A stretch of 64,000 nucleotides of DNA from contig CBFFRP010000029.1 in NCBI GenBank assembly GCA_965644295.1, positions 1 to 64,000 on the forward strand, given 5' to 3'. The notes beneath the pieces are model-generated. The model was given only the letters and a program-made list of their open reading frames with translations. It did no database searches and had not been told where the DNA came from. The position numbers and the translations under genes were made by a program. The stretch comes from Paraphysomonas bandaiensis. Lineage: Eukaryota; Chrysophyceae. Below are positions 56,052-64,000 of the stretch, one piece after another. Numbering within the stretch: the first letter of the stretch is position 1; each line of letters opens with the position of its first letter.

Positions 56052-56527
56052 CTATTCTTTGTACGATACCCCACAACTACGTCGACGTTTTCCGGTCACA
56101 ACATTCTCAGATGAGATAGCGCCTTGATCCACCCATTCGGTTGTAGGCTCTGTCACTATTTCCCATTGCTGTTTTTTAGTCCTTTTCTTTGACGAAGTTA
56201 CTGTATAATATTATATAATATATTATAACGTTTACATAATAATCATATATATTATTATTATATATACTAACCTTTTATGTGCCTCAAGTAACTTGCCGCT
56301 AGGTTGTTGTCATATTGTCCATCATTATATTTGATATCATCGTAAGTATTGTCGCTGTGTACCTGAGTATATATATCTCTTACATTATTTATTGATTAAA
56401 TATATGTGTTACACATGTCGCTGCTTACCTCAGAAATAATACCTCTTAAATTGTGTATGTTAGAAACTAGTTCACCAAATGTACGGTGCATTGAGCACGC
56501 CTCTCGGTTCGTCAGGTAAAGATCCAT
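56052..56527 (-). CDS. Small three-exon gene, basic C-terminus, unknown function
   Basis: Exons 56429-56527, 56272-56362 and 56052-56200 (99, 91 and 149 bases) join in phase to 112 residues and a TAG, with GT-AG introns of 66 and 71 bp. No single long frame covers it, so it is easy to miss. The N-terminal third (MDLYLTNREACSMHRTFGEL) is predicted helical. The C-terminus is strongly basic (SSKKRTKKQQWEIVTEPTTE, then TGKRRRSCGVSYKE), suggesting a nuclear or nucleic-acid-binding role. The final RRRSCGVSYKE faintly recalls the basic SGO motif at the end of shugoshins, but that is only a weak resemblance. The preceding in-frame TAG supports the chosen ATG unless an upstream exon exists. Confidence 0.62.
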
Positions 56528-56564
56528 CTGACTCTTGAATAACTAATCGTGGAGGGTTGCGCTT

Positions 56565-57605
56565 ATTAATTGCAGCTGAGTTGTGCCCGCTGTATTGAAC
56601 AGTGGGTTGTGCTCTAACCGTCCTTATACCTGGACGGCCACAAAGAATGCATCTGAAATTATTCGCATGATGCCCACTCGGACCTATCGCGGATGGATGT
56701 CTCCCATATGGAGTGTGTACCTGGAGGTTCTGTCCCAGATTTATCCAGTTTGCGTCGATGGGGGTTTAAAGCTTATGTGAAGACTCCCAGGGGTGATCGT
56801 CAAAAAAATTGGCAAGACAAATCGCAGATTGGATATTTTTTAGGTCTCTCCAAAAAGAAGAGGGGATTCAGAATATGGCTAGGAGAGTCCGAAGTTGTGT
56901 CAGTACATGTGTCATTCGACGAGAGCATTCCCCCCAGAGAGAAGGAGTACTTCGAGGAGCTGGAGGCTGCGTTAGTTAAACATGATCCCCAGGCTCGACA
57001 GGTTGAAGAGTTCAACCATTTGATTGGATCTTACCATACCGATGAGGGTTTCCTGTTTAGGACTACGAGAGTCGTGGTTCGGAAAGGTTTGATCGTGGCT
57101 TATAGAGCCTTAGTAACTGCTGGTAGAGAGCAGTTGGAGGAGAAGACTCCGATACATATAGCTGATGTAGTGAAACTAACTCAGTCGTATAATTTGCGCA
57201 GGTGGCACGAAAATCCTGCGACCCGTGACGATGGGGCAGGTGGTGAGGAGCGATCGATGCCGGCTGAGGGTGGGACACCCAAACAGTCTACGGCAGATGA
57301 CTCATCAGGGAGTGAGCAGACTCCATGTGCCTTACCCGAGAGAAGCGTGAGCACTTCGTCTAGAGAGACAAGTGTGTGTGTCCCTAGTAGTCAAACTGCT
57401 AACCCGCCGGCTGCTATAAGCAAGAGGGTACGAACCCAAAGAGTGATGACCAACGTGTCTACTCTGGGTGAAATCAACTTCCTGTGTGAGGAAGATGCCG
57501 TTAATATGTGTAAGGCAAGTGATGACTCATTGATTACTGAACCGTCTGATTATAGGGAGAAGTTTTCTCATGTAATAATCAGATCTAATTAATGATTATA
57601 GGGAG
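56565..57605 (+). pseudogene. Broken Ty1/copia pol (integrase end to RT start)
   Basis: One frame (56583-56780) and a shifted frame (56693-57592) together cover the end of a copia integrase: AELCPxVLN, then the conserved LSSLRRWGFKAYVKTP and IGYFLGLSKKKRGFRIWL, then a long acidic, Ser/Pro-rich linker. It ends at EPSDYREKF, which corresponds to the EPxxYxEAM motif at the start of copia reverse transcriptases. RT and RNase H are absent: a gypsy LTR begins at 57607. TGATTATAGGGAG occurs at 57547-57559 and again at 57593-57605, a 13-bp repeat right at the junction. Confidence 0.75.
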
Positions 57606-57606
57606 C

Positions 57607-58623
57607 TGTGACGTAACCCGGTTTGATAACCAGAATCACGGCTCGCAGTACAGGTATAGCACACAAACACGCAAGTGTGAAAACAATGTATAATTAATTA
57701 TGTTTTGACTGCTCTAGGAAAAACCTAATGCTCAGTAAATGATACCCGCCAAGTATCACCACGCAAGGAACACCGCCAGTGCAACAAGATCGTTGGCACC
57801 AAGCACTTCGGTTAAGCCTAAACAAGTGCATAACACCATAGCATACATGTTACACCCACTCCTACTCCTCAACAACATCACAACACCCTGCAACGTCATC
57901 ACTACCCACAGAAACGTGTTTATTCTATAAACTGAATACACACAGCAACCTAGGAGCAACGTATAACCGCATACTAATAGTACACTACATCCTACGTTTT
58001 ACTTTCTACCTAAATTCCCTTACAAAAACAGTATACCGCCACTTTGGTGTATTTTAGCATTCAAGAACCCAATATCCCTAATATCCAGGTTATGCGTAAA
58101 TACAACCTTGCATACCAGGTATTACATATCACAATTGATTCCCCACTGAGTCTGGTATGAACACTCGTACACCTCGAGTATATAATATCCATTCTCCGTT
58201 GATGTGATATGTACTTGCCCCCCTATAGGGTAGTATGAGTAATGCCAGTACGTATTCCTATGGAAGTATACACTGCAACTGCTACACTGGAATACTGACC
58301 CACATAACTTTATTATAAATTTGTGGCAGGTTTCACATTGCGTGAAGTCACCATCAGCAGATCATAGTGTACATCATCATCGGCAGATAAAGTGGACATC
58401 ACACCTGAACGTTGATTCAGTGTGTAGGTACATCATAGCTCATTAACCCATCTTAATGAGTATAACATAGAATATGCATCCTAGACATGGTATAGGGTCC
58501 TGATGATATAATGTTCTTGATATAGGGTCCTAAACTAATATCACAGGGTCCTGAATGGGCAATGCATGCAGTTCTGGTACTATAGCCACGTAGATAGGGC
58601 ATAGGAAATGCCACGTGGTCACA
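57607..58623 (-). mobile_element. 3' LTR of a Ty3/gypsy element
   Basis: Read on the minus strand the 1017-bp segment starts TGTGACCACGTGG, directly after a purine tract, and ends GGTTACGTCACA. The ends TGTGAC/GTCACA are inverted as expected for an LTR. TAGGGTCCT words recur in its U3-like part (about 58485-58555). The 5' LTR lies outside the window, so LTR identity and the target duplication (expected copy GGAGC at 57602-57606) could not be checked. Confidence 0.75.
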
Positions 58624-58639
58624 CTGCCTCCCCCCCTCG
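58624..58639 (-). promoter_or_regulatory. Polypurine tract of the gypsy element
   Basis: On the minus strand CGAGGGGGGGAGGCAG lies immediately before the LTR start TGTGAC. A purine run at this place primes plus-strand DNA synthesis in LTR retrotransposons and fixes the inner edge of the 3' LTR. Confidence 0.75.
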
Positions 58640-58794
58640 TTTTTGTGAGAAATCCATGGTCGCACACATGTCAATGGGACTAGGTTTGAAATAGCCATCC
58701 AAACGAACCACCATGGAGTATTATTATCATATTATAGATGTAATTCGGAGAATACTGAAAAATTTCACATCGTAAATTGTAGAGTAGGAACACT

Positions 58795-61700
58795 TTATAC
58801 CGACTGATTAACTTGTGGAAATTTGCTGGCAAATTCCTCGTCTACAAAGACCATTGTAGAAGAATCAAATTCTTTATGGGCAAAACAATGGATATGGTAA
58901 TTATCAAGTCGGAAAGTTTGTTTAGTCATCACATTTTTAGTTGAGAGTATCCGTTTGGAACTTTTATGATACCAATGTGTGAAGACAAAACGTGCAACAT
59001 AAGTAATAAAATGAGAATCCGGTAACTCCAGGCTTTCATACCACAGGTCCCCGAAAACTCTTAAGTCAACATAAGCCTCATCACCTGGCTGAAAACTAGT
59101 GATAGGCTGCTTACGGATTTTTGCAATATATTCCTTTGCCTCTTTAACCGGATAAATAAGATGATATAAATATCTTTTCTTAGAACAGAAATCGGCATAT
59201 GGAATAGAGTCAAAAATATCCTTACTGAATGGAATGTCACGAACATCACCATCCTGAAATTTCACAGTGAAAACTAGAGAGGTTCTGGTGTCTCTATCCC
59301 CTCTGTAGTATAGAATCGTGTCAATCACATGCTGTTCATGGTCTCTGCAAGCCATGTTATACGCTGTGTCTTGATCACCCGCAAAAAGTTTAACCTCCCG
59401 CACATCGACTTTCACAACTTGTCCTGTCACCAAATGTCTGCAATCAATGTCATTTTTATATTGAGATATGACTTTGAAAGGACCCATATAACGGTGAGAC
59501 ATCTTAGGATGTACTTTAGCACCCTTGTCGAACAAAACAAGATCTCCCGGCTGATATCTGTTCTGCTTGTCGGCCGGTATACCTTGGCTAGCCCGCTCTT
59601 GCACAAGACGCTGTTGATAAGCATGCGAAGCTGCCCTGAGCTCACGAAGGTTATCATTAAAACGTTTAAGTCGTGCATGCGCATCCTGGGAAAGAGAGTC
59701 GGTGTCCACGTTAAAATAACGCTTATCCTCCGATCCAAAAGTCAACTCGAATGGTGAGAATCCCGTCTCAGATGACACTTCAGAGTTAAGAATGTGTTGG
59801 ACACTGGCGATCCAGCTAGGATCTTCAAAAACATCTGTGCGCTCTTGACGCTCGCTAGCATCATATACTAGAGCTCGTAGGTGACGTACTACCTCACCTA
59901 TGATACGTTCTGAGCCATTCGCATGCCGGTTGGCTATACTGAACGTATGGCGCATTCCCATGTATTCCGTTAGCTGTTGGAATAGATCCGAAGTTAAATC
60001 CGGACCCTGGTCTGAAATCACGACATCCGTGTGACCGTAATAGGACCAATACTTCCACACAGTATTCGCTAAATTCAAAGCCGTTACTCCTTTTACTGGT
60101 TCCAGAAAAACGAGCTTTGTGTGAAGGTTCACTATCACATTGATATGAGTGTAACCGTCCTTGCCATGTGGAGTAATCTCCACTGCATCAATTCCAATAG
60201 CACTGCGAGCCCCCGGTGGTTTTAGGTTGCGCACTATGGGAATAAGTGCTTCCTTCATGGCTAACCGGGTTTTTACGCAAGTTGGACAGTTGGATATATA
60301 TTCTGCTACCACCTGATATGGTATTCCATGCCCTGGAAAACGTTTATTGAGACGAATCCAAGTAGCTTTCCCTCCAAGATGACCCACGCGAGAGTTGTGT
60401 ACCTCACGCAAGCATTCCTCACGAGATATATTCATGGAAGGTTGTTCTTGGTCACTGAGATCCGACGGGTCCATAAAATTTCCTAGGAATGAGAAATACT
60501 CAGAATCCTGACAGTCCTCTCCCAGAAAATAGGCATCATCCCACATAGAATCATCCAAGAACATGCCCGACAGATAAGCCAGTTGGTGTTCCCTGGATAA
60601 CCAGTCTGCTAACCAATTCTGTGCTCCCGAAATATGTCGGATTTTAAAATTGAATGATTGCAAGAATATTCTCCATCTAACAATTTTTGGTACCTCAGAC
60701 GCTTCCATCCAGAGCAAATTGTTATGGTCTGTTTCTATTGTAAACTGCTTTCCAACTAAGTAATACGCTAGCTGTTTAACCGAATAGTAGATACCATAGC
60801 CCTCCTGCTCTATAGTAGCCCATTTCATTGCTTGCTCTGAAAACTTTTTAGAGATAAAGGCAATAGGTTGCAATTGAGCTTCTCCTGACGGTAATATCTT
60901 CCGTTGTAGTAGTACAGAACCTATACCTAGCTCACTTGCATCAGTCCGTAAAATCCACTCTAACTCATAATCAGGGTAGAAGAGCTCACAAGCATCTTGT
61001 AAACCTTTTATGAAACGTTTGTACTCAGCTTCATAATCATGACGCCAAGTAGATTTATTCCAATTGAAAGATTTCTTGGTGAGGTCCGTTAGATGACCTA
61101 CTAAGTCAGAGTACTTTGGCGTGAAGCTGGAAAAGAAAACTCCCTTGCCTAGCAGAGATCTAGCTTGTTTAGTCGATGATGGCATGGGTATGTTTGCCAG
61201 CGCTTCCTTTTTATCCGGACACACTTCATACGATTTGTGTTTGCACACATATCCAAAAAAATTAACCTTTTTAAAACCAAGCCAGCTCTTAGCCATTTTC
61301 AACTTTATGTTTCTCTCCAGACATCTGTCAATAACTCGTTCCAACTTTTCATAAGCATCCTGGGGATCGTTGGCTAGTATTAGCATATTATCAAAAATGA
61401 CGATGGCCCAGTCTGAAAAATCAGCAAATATCTCCCGAACAACCTCTTGCAGTACACCAGTAGCAGGTGCTATACCCTCTGGCATGAAATTAGGTGCAAA
61501 CTGTCCCCATGGCGTTTGAATGGACAATTTCTCGGAAGTTTCCTCATCCAAAGGTATTTGATGAAACGCATTTGTAAGATCTATATCCAAATAATATGGA
61601 AAATTAATGATCTTGTCAAGTTCATGTTTGACATTGGGAATAGTGTAGTTTCCCACATGCATATGATCATTTATCTTAACGTAGTCCCCACAAAATCGAA

Positions 61701-62781
61701 TGTAAGGAGGTGTAGCCTTGGGCGCTACTACAAGGCAAGAAGCCCATGGCGATCTACTCTTCCGGTAAAAATACCCACACAGACGACGAAATTCTTTCTC
61801 TGATGCTTCCCATAGCTTCGGGTTAATAGGCCTCGCTTTGGGTTTGATCCGATCCGGAAGTGTATCTTTCCACTTAATTTTTAAAGGTTCAACACCTTTT
61901 ACACCAGACCACTCATCTGGTACAAAGACTTTAACCGCTTTAGTTCGTAGGAGATGCATCACATTTGTTTGTTCCTTCATCTCACTACTAACATGGGTCT
62001 CCAACAACTGCTCATAGTCTTTTAAAGCTTCCGCTCTAGTCTTTCCTAAGAATACCAAAGCTTCTTTAAATTGAACCGGCAATTCGGAATCCTCTTCCTC
62101 CGGTGCAATTTGAGTACTCGCTTTAGACCATGGTTCCACTATTTGTCCATGCTCTAAGCCAGACAAATCATGACTCGAAATCTTCTTGGTATCACTTTCT
62201 ATCTCATAAGATGTTTGTTCAAAAGCATGCCTCATCAATTCACACATAAAGGGATACAAAGTACCAGTAAGTGCCGGCAATCCAAGTATGACATCATTAT
62301 GTTTCATGTCAATAATTAGGAAATCCCCTTTGAACTGATACTGTTTTCCATAAGGGTCAGCCAACAAAAGATTGAGTCTGACTCCTTGTGTGACTGTTTT
62401 TATAGTAGTACTATCCGCCAATACTACTCTATGATTCGCATCGTATAAAAATTCGGGGTTTAGCTCTGGCATTAAACTCTCAACCAGACCCCTAGACACG
62501 TAGTTGGCTGAAAGCGCTCCCGTATCACAAAGTACGGTGATCAATTTTTCCGAATTCTCTCTCATATTAGTGTTCATTATTAGCCTAGCTACAGTATGTG
62601 CTGATGTCATTTTTCGCGTACTAGGAAAGCAAGCATACAGCTTAGCTTGCCCCTCGGTTTGCACAGAACACAATGCCGCCGTGAATGTAGACTCTTCAAA
62701 TTGTAAACAACAATCGTCATCCCCGTCACACCCATTAACTACACTGACATCCTGCGCTCCCCGCACGCAATGGTCCTTCCA
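58795..62781 (-). CDS. Ty3/gypsy pol: protease, RT, RNase H, integrase
   Basis: About 1328 codons in the same frame as gag and separated from it only by one UGA; the nearest start-like codon (62766) is GTG, so expression by readthrough is likely. Order: aspartic protease LCDTGAL (about 62526), reverse transcriptase with RFCGDYVKIND and YYLDIDLTNAFHQIPLD, RNase H ILRTDASELGIGSVL and TDHNNLLW, zinc-binding integrase head (HxxxxxH, then CPTC at about 60275), integrase core D/D/E (GIDAVE, ISDQGPD, GSERI), then GDLVLFDKGAKVHPKM and a C-terminal extension of about 200 residues. PR-RT-RH-IN order is Ty3/gypsy. The RT catalytic box reads IFDN (61387-61395 covers FDN) instead of YxDD. The frame is fully open, so the copy may be young and active. 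Confidence 0.9.
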   Translation of the reverse strand, partial: WKDHCVRGAQDVSVVNGCDGDDDCCLQFEESTFTAALCSVQTEGQAKLYACFPSTRKMTSAHTVARLIMNTNMRENSEKLITVLCDTGALSANYVSRGLVESLMPELNPEFLYDANHRVVLADSTTIKTVTQGVRLNLLLADPYGKQYQFKGDFLIIDMKHNDVILGLPALTGTLYPFMCELMRHAFEQTSYEIESDTKKISSHDLSGLEHGQIVEPWSKASTQIAPEEEDSELPVQFKEALVFLGKTRAEALKDYEQLLETHVSSEMKEQTNVMHLLRTKAVKVFVPDEWSGVKGVEPLKIKWKDTLPDRIKPKARPINPKLWEASEKEFRRLCGYFYRKSRSPWASCLVVAPKATPPYIRFCGDYVKINDHMHVGNYTIPNVKHELDKIINFPYYLDIDLTNAFHQIPLDEETSEKLSIQTPWGQFAPNFMPEGIAPATGVLQEVVREIFADFSDWAIVIFDNMLILANDPQDAYEKLERVIDRCLERNIKLKMAKSWLGFKKVNFFGYVCKHKSYEVCPDKKEALANIPMPSSTKQARSLLGKGVFFSSFTPKYSDLVGHLTDLTKKSFNWNKSTWRHDYEAEYKRFIKGLQDACELFYPDYELEWILRTDASELGIGSVLLQRKILPSGEAQLQPIAFISKKFSEQAMKWATIEQEGYGIYYSVKQLAYYLVGKQFTIETDHNNLLWMEASEVPKIVRWRIFLQSFNFKIRHISGAQNWLADWLSREHQLAYLSGMFLDDSMWDDAYFLGEDCQDSEYFSFLGNFMDPSDLSDQEQPSMNISREECLREVHNSRVGHLGGKATWIRLNKRFPGHGIPYQVVAEYISNCPTCVKTRLAMKEALIPIVRNLKPPGARSAIGIDAVEITPHGKDGYTHINVIVNLHTKLVFLEPVKGVTALNLANTVWKYWSYYGHTDVVISDQGPDLTSDLFQQLTEYMGMRHTFSIANRHANGSERIIGEVVRHLRALVYDASERQERTDVFEDPSWIASVQHILNSEVSSETGFSPFELTFGSEDKRYFNVDTDSLSQDAHARLKRFNDNLRELRAASHAYQQRLVQERASQGIPADKQNRYQPGDLVLFDKGAKVHPKMSHRYMGPFKVISQYKNDIDCRHLVTGQVVKVDVREVKLFAGDQDTAYNMACRDHEQHVIDTILYYRGDRDTRTSLVFTVKFQDGDVRDIPFSKDIFDSIPYADFCSKKRYLYHLIYPVKEAKEYIAKIRKQPITSFQPGDEAYVDLRVFGDLWYESLELPDSHFITYVARFVFTHWYHKSSKRILSTKNVMTKQTFRLDNYHIHCFAHKEFDSSTMVFVDEEFASKFPQVNQSV

Positions 62782-63999
62782 TCAAGGTCGGGAATCGCCG
62801 AAGCGATCCCTTCTCAAGATAGAAGTTGGATTGGATCTACCAGTGGAACCATCCTCAGCTTTCAGGAAAGCATTGAGCTTATCCCTCATCTCAACAGCCG
62901 AGGTTCTCAAGCACTGAGAATTGTGGTTGTATTTGCACTGTGGCTTGTTGCATTTCCCATACAACATCTGCCTCAGGCAACCGAATTTCTCAACTCTCGA
63001 ACTCGTATCACCAGCAGGTTTATCCTGAGAAGAAGCCATAAAAGAAACCTCTTGCTCATTAACAACTGCTGTAGGATCAGGTTCCAGATCCTGCGATGAT
63101 GTAACGTCCTTGGCTGAGCCACGACGTAAATCAATGTTACCCTCTTCATCATCTGAAGAACTAGGGTATTCGAGATTTATCTGCTCCGGACCTCGATCAA
63201 AATCCGAATCATCAGAAACATATCCATCAATGTGAGTGAGAGCATGTGAATCTCTGTTATTCCGATGATCATAGTCCTTGTAAGAAGTAGACCGCATCGG
63301 AGACGGATGTTTCTCATTATTCTTGGAAAACAAATCCCTTTTCCGTTTGTTGTACTCATCAAGTTTGTTTTTAGCCTCAATGTTAGCCTCAAACGGTAAC
63401 TGACGAGCTGCTAAGCAAATCTGATAATGATCTACTAAAATGGCCGTAAATTCATCGAAAAACTCGTTCATCGTGTCAAACTGTAGTTTATTCATGCACC
63501 CAAAGACATAACGAACATAATCCCTATCGTTCAAGTTTTTGAATAGTCTTACGAGCCCATATTCTTTGTCATCTACTCTGGGACACCAATCCTTATTAAA
63601 CTCCAACATAATGGATAACATGGTTCGAAACAAATCAATAAGTTTCAACTGTTGGAAGTAAAACTGTTCGAACGTGACAGTTGTCACTTTCCTCCACTCC
63701 ATGATCTTTATGTGTCTAAGAGAATCTCGTAGCTCCTCATAGAATCCCACACAATTAAAAACCTGAGTTTCCTTTGGAATTACACGCAGTAAGTCGGACA
63801 AATCCATCTCTGAAATCTCCGCATGACCGAGATGATACACTTCTCTTAGATGATCTCTTAATTCTCCAGAGACAACCTTTTGTAGACGCACAGTGGTCTG
63901 TTCCTCTTCTTGAAAATCCAAGATTTGTTTGACAGCTCTAGCCACTTTAGAAAGCTTTAGTTCATTGATACGAACTTTGCAAGTCCTTTCCTCACGCAT
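62782..63999 (-). CDS. Ty3/gypsy gag with a CCCH zinc finger (5' end outside window)
   Basis: 405 codons from an ATG at 63999 to a UGA at 62782-62784. The frame is open to the window edge, so the true start may lie beyond it. The N-terminal part is helical and gag-like (VSGELRDHLREVYH, FEQFYFQQLKLIDLF, FDEFTAILVDHYQICLAARQ). A charged linker follows. Near the end, CLRQMLYGKCNKPQCKYNH is a CX8CX4CX3H finger, that is CCCH-type like cellular RNA-binding proteins, in place of the usual gag CCHC knuckle. The UGA is followed in frame by TGG AAG and pol. Confidence 0.85.
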   Translation of the reverse strand: MREERTCKVRINELKLSKVARAVKQILDFQEEEQTTVRLQKVVSGELRDHLREVYHLGHAEISEMDLSDLLRVIPKETQVFNCVGFYEELRDSLRHIKIMEWRKVTTVTFEQFYFQQLKLIDLFRTMLSIMLEFNKDWCPRVDDKEYGLVRLFKNLNDRDYVRYVFGCMNKLQFDTMNEFFDEFTAILVDHYQICLAARQLPFEANIEAKNKLDEYNKRKRDLFSKNNEKHPSPMRSTSYKDYDHRNNRDSHALTHIDGYVSDDSDFDRGPEQINLEYPSSSDDEEGNIDLRRGSAKDVTSSQDLEPDPTAVVNEQEVSFMASSQDKPAGDTSSRVEKFGCLRQMLYGKCNKPQCKYNHNSQCLRTSAVEMRDKLNAFLKAEDGSTGRSNPTSILRRDRFGDSRP

Positions 64000-64000
64000 T

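Noticed and set aside
62782-62784. UGA as a selenocysteine codon
   Set aside because: Position between gag and pol fits stop readthrough; no other UGA in the window's genes reads as sense, and no reason for selenocysteine there.

Overview
The window is eukaryotic nuclear DNA from a microbial eukaryote. Genes are split by short GT-AG introns (mostly about 42-100 bp, almost all phase-consistent when I joined them), non-coding DNA is AT-rich, and LTR retrotransposons, MITEs and foldback repeats fill the gaps. The standard genetic code fits every gene I assembled. A CCDC61/VFL3-type basal-body protein and an ARL2BP-type protein suggest a lineage that builds flagella or cilia. An AUX1/LAX-type permease and a plant-type MTA/SAH nucleosidase hint at an algal or otherwise plant-like gene set. 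I cannot name the species, and the lineage is an inference.

Layout. 1-1150: a 150-bp direct repeat and a MITE. 1152-4481: divergent pair, AUX1/LAX-like carrier (-) and a PDI-like oxidoreductase (+). 4482-6024: a 99-bp hAT-type MITE with a perfect 8-bp target duplication, and a second MITE interrupted by a solo LTR. 6025-10577: a full-length ABCG/PDR transporter (-, seven exons). 12082-12344: third MITE copy. 12450-18245: divergent pair, MTA/SAH nucleosidase (-) and a very large prominin-like membrane protein (+). 19250-22800: wreckage of a copia gag and of a P-loop NTPase gene. 23443-28122: a 17-exon gene with a small zinc-knuckle-like motif (+), converging on a secreted C45-type acyltransferase (-). 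30034-33865: divergent pair, secreted class 3 lipase (-) and DUF389 membrane protein (+). 33900-37600: two large inverted-repeat elements. 37626-40310: CCDC61/VFL3 homologue (-). 42113-46516: divergent pair, F-box/RanBP2-zinc-finger protein (-) and HSPA14/Ssz1-like Hsp70 (+). 47177-49071: divergent pair of secreted cysteine-rich proteins. 50708-51211: ARL2BP-like protein. 52578-53396: a PIF/Harbinger-like remnant. 53738-54166: a small nuclear-looking protein. 56052-56527: a small three-exon gene. 56565-57605: broken copia pol, with a Ty3/gypsy element (57607 to beyond 64000, minus strand) inserted next to or into its reverse-transcriptase start.

Most genes sit in divergent pairs. The spaces between their start codons repeatedly carry a TACTGCTGTA-like motif, seen upstream of most gene starts and rarely in other non-coding DNA; this may be a lineage promoter element. 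Two genes (47177-47663 and 56052-56527) have only short exons and were recovered by splicing in phase, so more such genes may be hidden. I recognised no tRNA, rRNA or CRISPR array.
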